Shown here: positions 45,611 to 54,115 of the stretch, piece by piece
How the letters are laid out: every line of letters begins with the position of its first letter
Position numbering within the stretch: position 1 is the stretch's first letter
NCBI RefSeq assembly: GCF_000982415.1
Contig: NZ_LANI01000025.1
Coordinates: 16,324-80,323, forward strand
DNA from: Kiloniella litopenaei
Lineage (GTDB): Bacteria; Pseudomonadota; Alphaproteobacteria; Kiloniellales; Kiloniellaceae
Direction: 5' to 3'
DNA length: 64,000 nt
The notes under the pieces: generated by a model
What the model saw: only the letters and a program-made list of their open reading frames with translations
Databases searched by the model: none
What the model was told of the DNA's origin: nothing
Made by a program: the position numbers and the translations under genes

Positions 45611-45811
45611 TTATTGCTGGGGGCGTAAGTCCAATGCAATGACTTCTTTTTTTGCCTCTTCATCGTCAATGCCAGACATGGCAGCCAGTAACATTGCCGC
45701 TGCTGTTACGCCTTCCTTGTGTGCCGTTAGTAGTGATTCACTTCTTGATAAGGCTTCTGTGACGGTTTCATAATAAGCCTCTTCGATCATTTCTTTTGTT
45801 GCTGAATCCAA
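45611..45811 (-). CDS. Small acidic hypothetical protein (66 residues)
   Basis: This 66-residue reading frame has a TTG start supported by AGAGG about 9 bp upstream; an ATG at 45788-45790 would shorten it by 7 residues. The sequence is helical and acidic with EAYYETVTEALSRSESLL and AAAMLLAAMSGIDDEEAKKE. Its codon use and composition look real, but I recognise no family. It converges on hemY. Confidence 0.6.
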   Translation of the reverse strand: MDSATKEMIEEAYYETVTEALSRSESLLTAHKEGVTAAAMLLAAMSGIDDEEAKKEVIALDLRPQQ

Positions 45812-45895
45812 CGAAATTTACCTCTTACACGTCCCTAAAATGAAAGAGTTGTCGGCAATCTGTGTCTTTTTTCATTTTATAAAGTATCGTTTCAC

Positions 45896-45910
45896 TAACT
45901 CTGAGAGTTA
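45896..45910. promoter_or_regulatory. 15-bp palindrome in the upstream region of the small acidic gene
   Basis: TAACTCT-G-AGAGTTA is a perfect palindrome with one central base, about 85 bp upstream of the small acidic protein start. It may be an operator; there is no T-run and no regulator gene next to it. Confidence 0.3.
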
Positions 45911-46104
45911 CAGCTCGTTCATGTACCCCTTATAGCCGCTATATTAGTAATGAATGGGTTATATTTTATTAAATAGCGCCCTTTTCTTGAAATGAATCCA
46001 GAGCACTTGCGATAATCAATAGTGCGGTATGTGGGGGGTGATATGAGTGACCCGCCGCATGAGGCAGCGGGCCGCATACATCAAGACGGTATTATGATTC
46101 CGGG

Positions 46105-46246
46105 CAAGTCGTTTACCAGCATGAAGCAAGTCGAAAGCTGTGTTAATTTGTTCATGAGTCATGCTGTGAGTAATATAGGGGTCGACATCAAAGTCGCCTC
46201 GCAACCATTTGCTGAGTTGATAACAGAAGGAATGGTCACGATGCTG
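46105..46246 (-). pseudogene. Remnant of a class III alcohol dehydrogenase (C-terminal end)
   Basis: The frame open below 46246 encodes a peptide containing RGDFDVDPYITHSMTHEQIN then TAFDLLHAGK. This matches the end of glutathione-dependent formaldehyde dehydrogenase (FrmA/AdhC; compare GDI-x-x-x-x-VTHTM-x-x-x-x-IN-x-AFDLMHEGK). It lacks the rest of the about 370-residue enzyme, hits a stop immediately upstream, and diverges after the HAGK motif. This is therefore a decayed fragment, not a gene. Confidence 0.72.
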
Positions 46247-46329
46247 TCACTTTGTTGGGAGTGTCTTATCATCGGGCATATGATGCCCCATGTCTGAATG
46301 GTAGTGAGTGCCCATAACGATCACAGGAA

Positions 46330-46965
46330 TCAATTATAAACAATCTCTGGCTTGTAGTCTGAGCCCGGATCAATCGCGAGCAACAGACGTGTTTCCCCGG
46401 TTCCGGCGATTGGTGGAGAGCGGTGCTGTATCGTGGTCTCTTCTTTTCCAGGCCAACGAGCACCACGCAATAATGTCGCATCCCCAGCAGACACTGTAAC
46501 TGGTGAGCTTTCCGCACCCCGTTGCGCTATCTGGGTGCCTCTGCCGAGATAGGTGCAAAGCATGCGCGCCGTCATATTGTCGACATGGAATTTACGGCAA
46601 GCGTCTGTATTCACAACCTCCAGCCGAACATGAAGTAAAGGGCTTCCCATGATTTCGCTCATAATGAAGCCCAAAGCAGCGATATCTCCGGCCAACATGT
46701 CACGATGCTTCCCAGCAGGTGTATGTGACAAATCACAAGCTGCATGGACGCTATTTTCAAGTGCGTCTACGGTCACCAAGCTCCGGAATTGAGGTAAATT
46801 TTCCGGACTCAGTCCTTTGATCCAGTTCGAAAAATCAACTGATAGATCCCGTTGCCAAACAGTCGCAGCAACTCCAGGTTTCAGGATATGTGATAGTATT
46901 GATACGTCGCTCCCTTGCGCCATAACATCAGCTTCGGGGTAGACAGGGGATTCATTCAACTGCAT
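46330..46965 (-). CDS. DUF1826 family protein
   Basis: This 211-residue protein matches DUF1826 in outline: a central HVRLEVVNTDACRKFHVDN (about residues 118-136), MLCTYLGRGTQ, and a C-terminal HRSPPIAGTGETRLLLAIDP. The histidine-aspartate and arginine spacing suggests a cupin-like or oxygenase-like core, but the function is not established. Family members occur in zinc-responsive (Zur) gene neighbourhoods. The gene reads toward the alcohol dehydrogenase remnant. Confidence 0.78.
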   Translation of the reverse strand: MQLNESPVYPEADVMAQGSDVSILSHILKPGVAATVWQRDLSVDFSNWIKGLSPENLPQFRSLVTVDALENSVHAACDLSHTPAGKHRDMLAGDIAALGFIMSEIMGSPLLHVRLEVVNTDACRKFHVDNMTARMLCTYLGRGTQIAQRGAESSPVTVSAGDATLLRGARWPGKEETTIQHRSPPIAGTGETRLLLAIDPGSDYKPEIVYN

Positions 46966-47018
46966 TTACATGCCTCTCGCTCTGGCCCTTCAAGTGGCCG
47001 CGTCTTTCATTAATACTC

Positions 47019-47045
47019 ATTATATAACGATATAACATAACATAA
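47019..47045. promoter_or_regulatory. Candidate operator upstream of the DUF1826 gene
   Basis: An AT-rich element 55-80 bp upstream of the DUF1826 start contains ATATAAC twice in a row with one base between, plus a third ATAAC. On the minus strand it reads TTATGTTATGTTATATCG, which resembles Zur-type boxes. Because DUF1826 genes can belong to Zur regulons, a zinc-responsive operator is a reasonable but weak guess. Confidence 0.3.
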
Positions 47046-47190
47046 TTTTTAAGCAAGATATCTAAATCGGCAAAATTTATCAAAATAATGTTGGTTCATC
47101 GGGGGCATTTAATGAAAGGAAATGAGTTAGATATTTTATTAATTATTAATATTTATCATTTGGTTATTAGGTGAAATATCTTCGAAAGTT

Positions 47191-47736
47191 ATGACTGTGG
47201 CCAAGTCTCTTGTTTTATCTGTTCTCATTTTTGTGGGCGCATTTTTGAGTGTGTTTATAAATGCCTATGCAGATACAAATCTTGTCGTTCCTTTTACACA
47301 AAAGCTTGAGACTTCTATCAGTAACAAACGTGTGCTTTTGGTTAAGAGTGGAGAAGCGGTCACAAAATTTCGAGTTAAAGATCTTGAGCAGTTATCTCTG
47401 TATGAAGCCTCTGTCCCCCCCATTTGGGTAAATGAAGCTGGCAAGTATCAGGGTGTGCTTTTATTGGATATTTTAAAGGCCGCAGATATGGATGGTGTGA
47501 AGCGGGTTAAATTGGTTGCGTTAAATGGTTACGCAATTGATTTGGCACTTTCGAAGTGGCCTGGCAAATGTCTATTTATAGCAACAAGGCATCTGATGCG
47601 TGAAATCAGGGTTGAGATGAAGGGGCCAACGCGCCTTCTTATCCCTTGTATGATAGATCCGGACGGCAAAAATTACGCTGAAATTTCAACTGCAAACTGG
47701 ATTTGGAATCTAAAAGAGATTCACGTGCTTGACTAA
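47191..47736 (+). CDS. Exported SUOX-fold protein (oxidoreductase molybdopterin-binding domain-like)
   Basis: This 181-residue protein has a signal peptide (SLVLSVLIFVGAFLSVFINA, cleavage near YADT). Its mature part follows the pattern of the small sulfite oxidase-fold proteins: a beta strand with KDLEQLSLYE, GVLLLDILKAADMDGVKRVK, LVALNGYAIDLALSKW, and KGPTRLLIP followed by ISTANWIWNLKEIHV. The molybdopterin-ligating cysteine of true sulfite oxidases is not evident, so it may be a non-catalytic, periplasmic member. It is monocistronic. Confidence 0.65.
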   Translation: MTVAKSLVLSVLIFVGAFLSVFINAYADTNLVVPFTQKLETSISNKRVLLVKSGEAVTKFRVKDLEQLSLYEASVPPIWVNEAGKYQGVLLLDILKAADMDGVKRVKLVALNGYAIDLALSKWPGKCLFIATRHLMREIRVEMKGPTRLLIPCMIDPDGKNYAEISTANWIWNLKEIHVLD

Positions 47737-48190
47737 TATCAAGCTAGGGAAATTCTGATAATTACCTATCTTATTTTAATGGCAAAACGCGGATAAATGC
47801 CTGTTTGATTGGCGGCGCTAATTAATAAGTGATTGTTTTCTTTTGGCATTAAGGGAAATAATTTTAAGTCCTTAAAATATATAAAAATTTACACAAAATT
47901 AGCCTAATAAATTCTTGTTGCGTAAGTGGTCTTCTTTGGCCTAAGCAGGGAACGTTACAGTGATTGTGGGCGGTTTGTAATAATGCTGTTGTTCCCAATC
48001 CATTTGCGCTTGAGCCGCAACTTTTCCCTTAAAAGACTGCTGGCTTGCGTACCGAGGGTCACCTTCCCCCGAAGGTGGCCCTCATTCATTTATTTTTTTA
48101 ATATTTAAATTGATATTATAAATTATTTTTATGTGTAGTTCTTTGATACCAATAGGGTGAAAATTAATTCCCTAATTATTGGAGTCAGCA
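47737..48190. other. Leader region upstream of creatinase with a strong hairpin; possible small RNA
   Basis: This 454-bp stretch has no credible gene. It holds several inverted repeats: GGGAAC with GTTCCC (47949-47997 region), TTGCG with CGCAA near 48005-48019, and a strong terminator-like hairpin at 48054-48083. The whole may be a small RNA ending at the T-run, or a creatinase leader with an attenuator. I see no close match to a known riboswitch. Confidence 0.4.
48054..48099 (+). terminator. Strong terminator-like hairpin upstream of creatinase
   Basis: GAGGGTCACCTTC (48054-48066) pairs with GAAGGTGGCCCTC (48071-48083) through 13 bp with one T-G wobble and a four-C loop, and is followed by a T-rich tail. 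No gene ends nearby on the plus strand, since the nearest stop is 317 bp upstream, so it probably ends a noncoding transcript or acts as an attenuator. Confidence 0.8.
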
Positions 48191-49399
48191 ATGGAACGCA
48201 CACTGCGCATCCGTAATGGAGAAAAAGTACAAGGCACATTTTCCAGAGTAGAAATGGAACGCCGTATCAGTAATTTGCGTCGGCATATGGCTGATAACGA
48301 TATTGATGCCGTGGTTCTGACCTCTTATCACAATATCAATTACTTCAATGATTTTGTGTACTGTGCTTTTGGACGCCCTTATGGCTTGATTGTTACTCAG
48401 GACAAACATATTTCGGTAACTGCGAATATTGACGGTGGACAGCCGTGGAGACGCAGCTTTGATGACAATGTTATCTATACGGATTGGCAAAAAGATAACT
48501 ATTTTTATGCGATCAAAGATGAACTGTCAGGGCAAAGCCTGGGGCGTGTAGGTCTGGAGTTCGACCATATTAACATTGATAATAAAAACAAGATGGCAGC
48601 AGCCCTCGGTAGTCCAGAGTTTGTGGATATTGGCGCGCCGACCATGCGCATGCGGATGATCAAGTCTGTAGAAGAAATCGAGATCATCAAGCATGGTGCA
48701 GCAACAGCCGATATTGGTGGTGCGGCCTGCGCAGAGGCTATTGCCGTTGGTGTTCCAGAGCATGAAGTTGCCCTGCATTCAACACAGGCAATGATCCGGC
48801 ATATTGCAAAGACCTTTCCCAATGCAGAACTGATGGATACCTGGACCTGGTTTCAGTCTGGCATCAATACGGACGGTGCCCATAATCCGGTGACCAGTCG
48901 CAAGATTGAATCGGGCGATATTCTGAGTTTGAACTGTTTCCCGATGATTGCCGGATACTACACGGCGCTTGAGAGAACACTTTTTGCCGAATATGTGTCT
49001 GATGCGCATATGAAATACTGGCAAGCCAACATTGAAGTTCATGAAGCTGGGCTGGAATTGATCAAACCTGGCGTTCGGTGCTGTGATATTGCGCTTGAAC
49101 TCAACGAAATCTTCAAAAAACACGATATGCTTCAGTACCGGACCTTTGGTTATGGCCACTCCTTCGGAACGTTAAGCCATTACTATGGTCGCGAAGCCGG
49201 GCTGGAACTGCGTGAAGATGTGGAAACGGTTCTGGAACCCGGCATGGTTGTTTCAATGGAGCCAATGATCATGATTGAAGAAGGTAACCCGGGCGCTGGT
49301 GGTTACCGCGAACATGATATCTTGGTTGTGGGTGAAAGTGGTGCAGAAAACATCACCAAATTCCCTTATGGCCCAGAGCATAACATTATCAGTCACTAA
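48191..49399 (+). CDS. Creatinase (creatine amidinohydrolase)
   Basis: This 402-residue protein is a near-full-length match to creatinase, which hydrolyses creatine to sarcosine and urea (EC 3.5.3.3). It starts MERTLRIRNGEKVQGTFS and contains TSYHNINYFNDFVYCAFGRP. The segment MDTWTWFQSGINTDGAHNPV holds the catalytic histidine, and GYGHSFGTLSHYYGREAGLE near residue 320 is also diagnostic. The fold is that of the M24 pita-bread family but without the metal ligands used by aminopeptidases. The ATG at 48191 is chosen over the TTG at 48179 because GGAG sits 7 bp before it and the length then matches. No sarcosine oxidase genes lie in the window. Confidence 0.93.
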   Translation: MERTLRIRNGEKVQGTFSRVEMERRISNLRRHMADNDIDAVVLTSYHNINYFNDFVYCAFGRPYGLIVTQDKHISVTANIDGGQPWRRSFDDNVIYTDWQKDNYFYAIKDELSGQSLGRVGLEFDHINIDNKNKMAAALGSPEFVDIGAPTMRMRMIKSVEEIEIIKHGAATADIGGAACAEAIAVGVPEHEVALHSTQAMIRHIAKTFPNAELMDTWTWFQSGINTDGAHNPVTSRKIESGDILSLNCFPMIAGYYTALERTLFAEYVSDAHMKYWQANIEVHEAGLELIKPGVRCCDIALELNEIFKKHDMLQYRTFGYGHSFGTLSHYYGREAGLELREDVETVLEPGMVVSMEPMIMIEEGNPGAGGYREHDILVVGESGAENITKFPYGPEHNIISH

Positions 49400-49472
49400 A
49401 TATCTTCCCCTGTCTAAAATGAGTTCTATCTGAAAGTTTTCATCTATTGAAAACTCAGATGCCTCAAACTTT

Positions 49473-49505
49473 AAACCCGGCATGTTGGTGCCGGGTTTTC
49501 TTTTT
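49473..49505 (+). terminator. Rho-independent terminator after creatinase
   Basis: AAACCCGGCA (49473-49482) and TGCCGGGTTT (49489-49498) form a perfect 10-bp stem with a 6-nt loop, followed by TTTTCTTTTT. It is a textbook terminator. Confidence 0.92.
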
Positions 49506-49527
49506 GGTGAAGTATTTAAATAATAGA

Positions 49528-49554
49528 TGTCACATTAATGGTTCACCAAGCGTC
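49528..49554 (+). promoter_or_regulatory. ECF41-type promoter (TGTCACA-N16-CGTC)
   Basis: TGTCACA (49528-49534) and CGTC (49551-49554) are separated by 16 bp. This is the consensus described for ECF41 sigma factors. The first gene starts 39 bp beyond the CGTC, leaving a short leader. The operon encodes an ECF41-like sigma factor, so this should be an autoregulated promoter. Confidence 0.85.
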
Positions 49555-49592
49555 ATATTCCTGAAAGCAACATCAAAAAGAACAAAGGAAAT

Positions 49593-50051
49593 ATGATGAT
49601 GACAACTTCTTCCGTACCGATGACATCTGAAAAACCTGTTATACATGAAAAAAATGATCCCAAACTAATGGGATACCTAGGTCAGGTTCATGTGATGATG
49701 GCTGAGCGTGGTTTGGAACACTCGCTTTCTGCTCTCATTGAATTACGGGCATCTCAAATAAATCAATGCGCCTATTGCGTCGATATGCACATATCTGACG
49801 CGCGAAAAGCAGGCGTCAGTCAGGATAAGCTGGATAAAGTGATTGTTTGGCGTCATGTGGATATATTTAGTGCACCAGAGCGTGCTGCTTTGGCGTGGAC
49901 CGAAGCATTGACAGCATTAGATAGACAAACAGATTATGCCAAACTGCGTTCTGAGTTGCGTAAACATTTTTCTGACAGGGAAATTACATTAATTACGACA
50001 GATATCGGGATGATTAATCTGTGGAACCGTATACAGATATCCAAGCATTGA
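49593..50051 (+). CDS. Carboxymuconolactone decarboxylase / AhpD-like protein
   Basis: This 152-residue all-helical protein has the CMD/AhpD signature INQCAYCVDMHISDARKAG (about residues 56-74). Its CxxC and following histidine give a peroxidatic or alkylhydroperoxide reductase-type site. Three ATGs begin the frame; AAAGGAAA precedes them. ECF41 sigma factors typically control a carboxymuconolactone decarboxylase, oxidoreductase or epimerase gene located next to them, which is the case here. The substrate is unknown. Confidence 0.9.
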   Translation: MMMTTSSVPMTSEKPVIHEKNDPKLMGYLGQVHVMMAERGLEHSLSALIELRASQINQCAYCVDMHISDARKAGVSQDKLDKVIVWRHVDIFSAPERAALAWTEALTALDRQTDYAKLRSELRKHFSDREITLITTDIGMINLWNRIQISKH

Positions 50052-50066
50052 TATGAGAATGTTTAT

Positions 50067-50984
50067 ATGACGCTTGAGAATAAGACAGATGTATTTGAGC
50101 AAACGCGGCCCCGTCTTATGGGGCTCGCGTATCGTTTGTTGGGTTCTTTAAGTGATGCACAGGATATTGTGCAGGATACCTATTTAAAATGGGTCTCTTA
50201 TTCCGGTCCGGAGATAGAAAACCCTATTGGCTGGTTGTCACGTGTGTGCACTAATCGTTGTTTGGACCAACTAAAGTCTGCGAACCATCAAAGGCTGGAT
50301 TACATTGGTTCATGGATACCTGATCAAATTCAAACAGAGTTTGAAGCGAGCGCAGAAGAACAAGCTGAAATTGCGTCATCTTTGACAACTGCCTTTCTTT
50401 TGTTGTTGGAAAGATTGACGCCAAAAGAGAGAGCGGCATATCTGCTACATGATGTGTTTTCAATGCCATTTGAAGAAGTTGCCCGCATTTTGGATATGCA
50501 ATCAGCAAATTGTCGTAAGTTGGCAGCGCGTGCCCGTGATTATGTCGCAAAAAATAATGTACGACATGTGCCGGAAAAACAGCATCAGGAGAAGCTGCTA
50601 AATGCTTTTCAGAAAGCGATAAAGACCGGAGATGTTGAAATACTGGGCAGCATGCTGCGGGCAGATAGTGATTTGCGTGCGGATAGTGGTGGTAAGGTGC
50701 AGGCTGTGCGGGATGTAATCGTTGGTCATGATGCAATTTGTCGATTCATTACAGATATTTTATCTAATGCATGGAGGCAAATGGAGATCAAAACACAAGT
50801 ACTTAATGGTACTTTGGGGTTGGTAATTATTGATGAAGGTAAAATGCATGCCGCGCTGTCATTTGGATATGATGCAAAAGGGAAGGTAAGTCAGATATAT
50901 ATCATGCGGCACCCTGTGAAATTGAAGCAAATGATTTCAGCAAAAGGCATTGTGTCAACATCAGGAGCAATATCTTGGGGCTGA
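50067..50984 (+). CDS. ECF41-family RNA polymerase sigma factor
   Basis: This 305-residue sigma factor has region 2 at about residues 10-75 (LMGLAYRLLGSLSDAQDIVQ then DTYLKWVSY), region 4 at about 110-165 (LTPKERAAYLLHDVFSMPFE), and a SnoaL-like C-terminal extension at about 185-295. The extension carries DSGGK near residue 206, close to the conserved DGGGK motif that helps control ECF41 activity in place of an anti-sigma factor. It is 15 bp downstream of the CMD gene, in one operon. Confidence 0.9.
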   Translation: MTLENKTDVFEQTRPRLMGLAYRLLGSLSDAQDIVQDTYLKWVSYSGPEIENPIGWLSRVCTNRCLDQLKSANHQRLDYIGSWIPDQIQTEFEASAEEQAEIASSLTTAFLLLLERLTPKERAAYLLHDVFSMPFEEVARILDMQSANCRKLAARARDYVAKNNVRHVPEKQHQEKLLNAFQKAIKTGDVEILGSMLRADSDLRADSGGKVQAVRDVIVGHDAICRFITDILSNAWRQMEIKTQVLNGTLGLVIIDEGKMHAALSFGYDAKGKVSQIYIMRHPVKLKQMISAKGIVSTSGAISWG

Positions 50985-51110
50985 TAAGCTCTTTATCAGG
51001 TCTAAAAACGGCTTACACTGAACAGACTTTGTTCCTGTTATAAAATATTGATAGGCTTTATCTTATCAATAAAACGAATTCAGATTGCCAGCTAATGTGT
51101 TTTCCGTGCC

Positions 51111-51977
51111 ATGATTAATATCCCGACCGATCTCTTGCGTACCTTTTCTACTGTGAATGATTTGGGCAGCATAACCCGTGCAGCAGAGACACTGGGGCGT
51201 TCGCAACCAGCTATAAGTCTTCAGCTGCAACGGTTGGAAGATCTGCTGGAAGTATCGCTTTTTAGTCGAAGCGGACGAAAGATAACGCTAACGGAAGAGG
51301 GCGAAATTCTGCGGGGGTATGCCAAGCAGATTTTGGCGCAGAATGACGAGGTGATTTCCAGGCTGAAAACCCCGAAAGTGGGGGGTATTGTCCGGGTTGG
51401 TTTGCCGAATGACTTTGCTGTGTCGCTGTTGCCGACAATCCTTGGCGGTTTTACCAGTGCGCACGACGGAATCACCTTGGAAGTTGATTGCGGCATAAGC
51501 CGTGATCTGATTAAGGCGGTGGACAAAAATGAATACGATGTGGTCATCGCCCTTTGTTCGGATACCCCTTCTTCATCGTTGGCAAAAACTTGGTCTGATC
51601 GTCTGGCATGGGTCGGGAATGGAGATGCGGCGCTGTTGGCGCAGGATACCTTGCCATTAATTGTCTATCCGCAGGGCTGTATCTATCGACAACGCTCGGT
51701 AGATGCGTTGAACAGGGCCGGAAAGAAATGGCGCATATCCTATTCCAGCCCCAGTCAATCAGGTATCGAAGCGGCGGTGAAGGCAGGCTTGGGCCTGACC
51801 GTTTTGTCTGAAAAAACAGTCCCGGGTAGTCTGGAGATCGTGCCTGTGGAGAATGGTTATCCGGGGCTGGCAGATGTCGAGGTTGGCCTGTTTTATCGCC
51901 AAGGTGATTTAAGCGAAGCCGGGCTGCGGTTGGTGAACTATATCACGGCCTCAATGGACGAACTGCATCAGGAATGA
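51111..51977 (+). CDS. LysR family transcriptional regulator
   Basis: This 288-residue protein begins INIPTDLLRTFSTVNDLGSI and has its HTH at about residues 18-37 (TRAAETLGRSQPAISLQLQR). The effector domain resembles that of regulators of metabolic genes. It lies upstream of the acetoacetyl-CoA synthetase gene on the same strand, with 159 bp and a separate promoter between them; control of that gene is possible. Confidence 0.9.
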   Translation: MINIPTDLLRTFSTVNDLGSITRAAETLGRSQPAISLQLQRLEDLLEVSLFSRSGRKITLTEEGEILRGYAKQILAQNDEVISRLKTPKVGGIVRVGLPNDFAVSLLPTILGGFTSAHDGITLEVDCGISRDLIKAVDKNEYDVVIALCSDTPSSSLAKTWSDRLAWVGNGDAALLAQDTLPLIVYPQGCIYRQRSVDALNRAGKKWRISYSSPSQSGIEAAVKAGLGLTVLSEKTVPGSLEIVPVENGYPGLADVEVGLFYRQGDLSEAGLRLVNYITASMDELHQE

Positions 51978-52055
51978 TTACAGAGGGACGGACTAAATTT
52001 TTGCTATTATCTGGATTATCAAGGTGCGCAAAAATACGCATTTATATGCCATCCC

Positions 52056-52084
52056 TTGACGGTTGGTGTGCGGTGCAGCATAAA
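52056..52084 (+). promoter_or_regulatory. Sigma70-type promoter of the acetoacetyl-CoA synthetase gene
   Basis: TTGACG (52056-52061) and CATAAA (52079-52084) are 17 bp apart, 53 bp before the start codon. The spacing and the AGGGAG ribosome binding site further on make a convincing promoter. Confidence 0.55.
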
Positions 52085-52136
52085 TAATCTCTAATCAAAA
52101 ACGAACCATAAAAAGTATCAGGGAGCGACAGGCAAA

Positions 52137-54104
52137 ATGACTTCTGTGACCAAACCTCAGTGGGTACCAAGCGAAGATCGTGTACAAAATGCGATTGTCA
52201 CTGATTTTATGGCCTGGCTGGATCGACAGGACAGAACAAAGGTGAATAGTTTCGCCGAACTGCATCACTGGTCTGTGAAAAACATTGCTGATTTTTGGTC
52301 TGCGGCCTGGGATTACTTTGACCTGCCCGGGGAAAAGGGGGCGCATGTCTATACGCGCAATGATCAGGATATCAAAGCAAGCGCATGGTTTTCACAGTCA
52401 AAGATAAACTTTGCAGAGACCCTGTTGCGGTATCGCGGAGATCAGGAAGCTCTTGTTTTTTGGGGCGAAAAAGGACGTCAAAGATCGCTGAGCCGGGATG
52501 AACTATATAATGAAGTTTCCCGTCTTGCTCAGGCGCTGCTCGCACAGGGAATTGAACCCGGTGATCGCGTCGCTGGATTGATGCCGAATATGCCCGAAGC
52601 AATCATTGCCATGCTTGCGACGACCGCCATCGGCGGTGTCTGGTCTTCGGCCTCACCGGATTTTGGGGCTCAGGGAATTCTGGACCGCTTTGGCCAGATT
52701 GCCCCAAAAGTGCTAATTGCCCCGGACAGCTATGACTATAACCTGAAAAATCACGACGTTTTGGGCAAGGTGACAGATGTCGTTAAAGATATCCCTGCGA
52801 TTGAAAGAGTTGTCGTTATTTCCTGGTCGGGCGCTGATCTGGATTTATCCGGGGTGCCAAATGCGGTCGACATGCGGGATTTTGTCGATCCTTACCAGCC
52901 GACAGAAATAACCTTTTCCCGACAGGGGTTTGATCATCCTCTCTACATTATGTTCTCTTCCGGAACCACCGGAGCACCCAAGTGTATCGTTCATCGGGCA
53001 GGTGGTGCACTGATGAAGCAGTTGGTTGAGCACAAATTCCACGGTGATTTGAAAGAAAACGATCGCCTGTTTTACTTTACTACCTGTGGGTGGATGATGT
53101 GGAACTGGTTTGCCGCCGGGCTGGGCTGTGGCGCAACCCTGATCTGTTATGATGGATCGCCATTTGCGGGCAGTCCGACAATTCTCTTTGATCTGGCAGA
53201 GCAGGAAAACGTCACCCACTTCGGGACGTCGCCAAAGTATCTGGATACCTTGAAAAAAGCTGGCGAAAGCCCAATTCAAAAATACAAGTTACCAGCACTT
53301 CGGGCGATTTTTTCAACCGGATCTCCGCTGTTACCCGAAGGTTTCGATTTCGTTTATGAGCATGTGAAGGCAGACGTCCAGTTGGCATCCATTGCGGGCG
53401 GAACGGACATTTTGGGCTGTTTTATGCTCGGGAACCCCATTGGGCCTGTCTATCGGGGTGAGATACAAACACCTGCACTGGGGTGCGCAGTTGCAGCCTT
53501 TAGTGATGAGGGCAAGCCCGTTGCAGATGATCGTGGCGAGCTGGTTTGTACGGAACCTTTCCCTTCCATGCCGCTTTGCTTTTGGGGTGATGAAGACGGA
53601 TCCCGTTATAACAAAGCGTATTTTGAACGCTTTGATAATATCTGGACCCATGGTGATTTTCTTGAGGTTACGGAAAACGGTGGTCTCATTATTCATGGTC
53701 GCTCTGATGCAACGCTTAATCCCGGTGGTGTTCGTATTGGGACAGCCGAGATCTATCGTCAGGTCGAAACATTGGAAGAAATTCGTGAGGCGATTGTCGT
53801 TGGCCAAAACTGGGACGGGGATGTCCGCGTGGTCCTTTGCGTTATTTTGCAAGATGGCATTTCAGGTCTCAGTGAAGAGCTGATCAAGAAGATAAAAACC
53901 AGAATTAGAACGGGCTGTACACCGCGTCATGTTCCGGCAAAGGTTGTTGCGGTTGCAGACATTCCGCGAACGAGATCTGGTAAAATTACCGAGCTGGCCG
54001 TGCGTGATATTATCAATGGTCGCGAGGTGGGGAATAAGGAAGCACTTGCTAACCCTGAAGCCTTGGACCTCTACCGAAACATCCCGGCACTACAGGAAGA
54101 TTAA
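52137..54104 (+). CDS. aacS: Acetoacetyl-CoA synthetase (acetoacetate-CoA ligase)
   Basis: This 655-residue ANL-superfamily ligase matches AacS over its length, including N-terminal FWSAAWDYFDLPGEKG, GGVWSSASPDFG, and the phosphate-binding loop IMFSSGTTGAPKCIVH near residue 275. SIAGGTDILGCFMLGNP near 415 and the C-terminal catalytic lysine in IPRTRSGKITELAVRD near 615 complete the match. It activates acetoacetate to acetoacetyl-CoA, feeding ketone-body or polyhydroxybutyrate metabolism. The terminator follows 12 bp after the stop codon. Confidence 0.93.
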   Translation: MTSVTKPQWVPSEDRVQNAIVTDFMAWLDRQDRTKVNSFAELHHWSVKNIADFWSAAWDYFDLPGEKGAHVYTRNDQDIKASAWFSQSKINFAETLLRYRGDQEALVFWGEKGRQRSLSRDELYNEVSRLAQALLAQGIEPGDRVAGLMPNMPEAIIAMLATTAIGGVWSSASPDFGAQGILDRFGQIAPKVLIAPDSYDYNLKNHDVLGKVTDVVKDIPAIERVVVISWSGADLDLSGVPNAVDMRDFVDPYQPTEITFSRQGFDHPLYIMFSSGTTGAPKCIVHRAGGALMKQLVEHKFHGDLKENDRLFYFTTCGWMMWNWFAAGLGCGATLICYDGSPFAGSPTILFDLAEQENVTHFGTSPKYLDTLKKAGESPIQKYKLPALRAIFSTGSPLLPEGFDFVYEHVKADVQLASIAGGTDILGCFMLGNPIGPVYRGEIQTPALGCAVAAFSDEGKPVADDRGELVCTEPFPSMPLCFWGDEDGSRYNKAYFERFDNIWTHGDFLEVTENGGLIIHGRSDATLNPGGVRIGTAEIYRQVETLEEIREAIVVGQNWDGDVRVVLCVILQDGISGLSEELIKKIKTRIRTGCTPRHVPAKVVAVADIPRTRSGKITELAVRDIINGREVGNKEALANPEALDLYRNIPALQED

Positions 54105-54115
54105 CTGTTATATAA

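Noticed and set aside
46022..46297. A 91-codon plus-strand frame
   Set aside because: The opposite strand carries the recognisable alcohol dehydrogenase remnant, so the plus frame is its shadow.
47926..48108. A 60-codon frame upstream of creatinase
   Set aside because: It runs through the strong terminator hairpin and has no ribosome binding site; a noncoding role fits better.
53331..53883. Long frames on both strands inside the acetoacetyl-CoA synthetase gene
   Set aside because: They overlap a well-supported enzyme gene and show no family signature.
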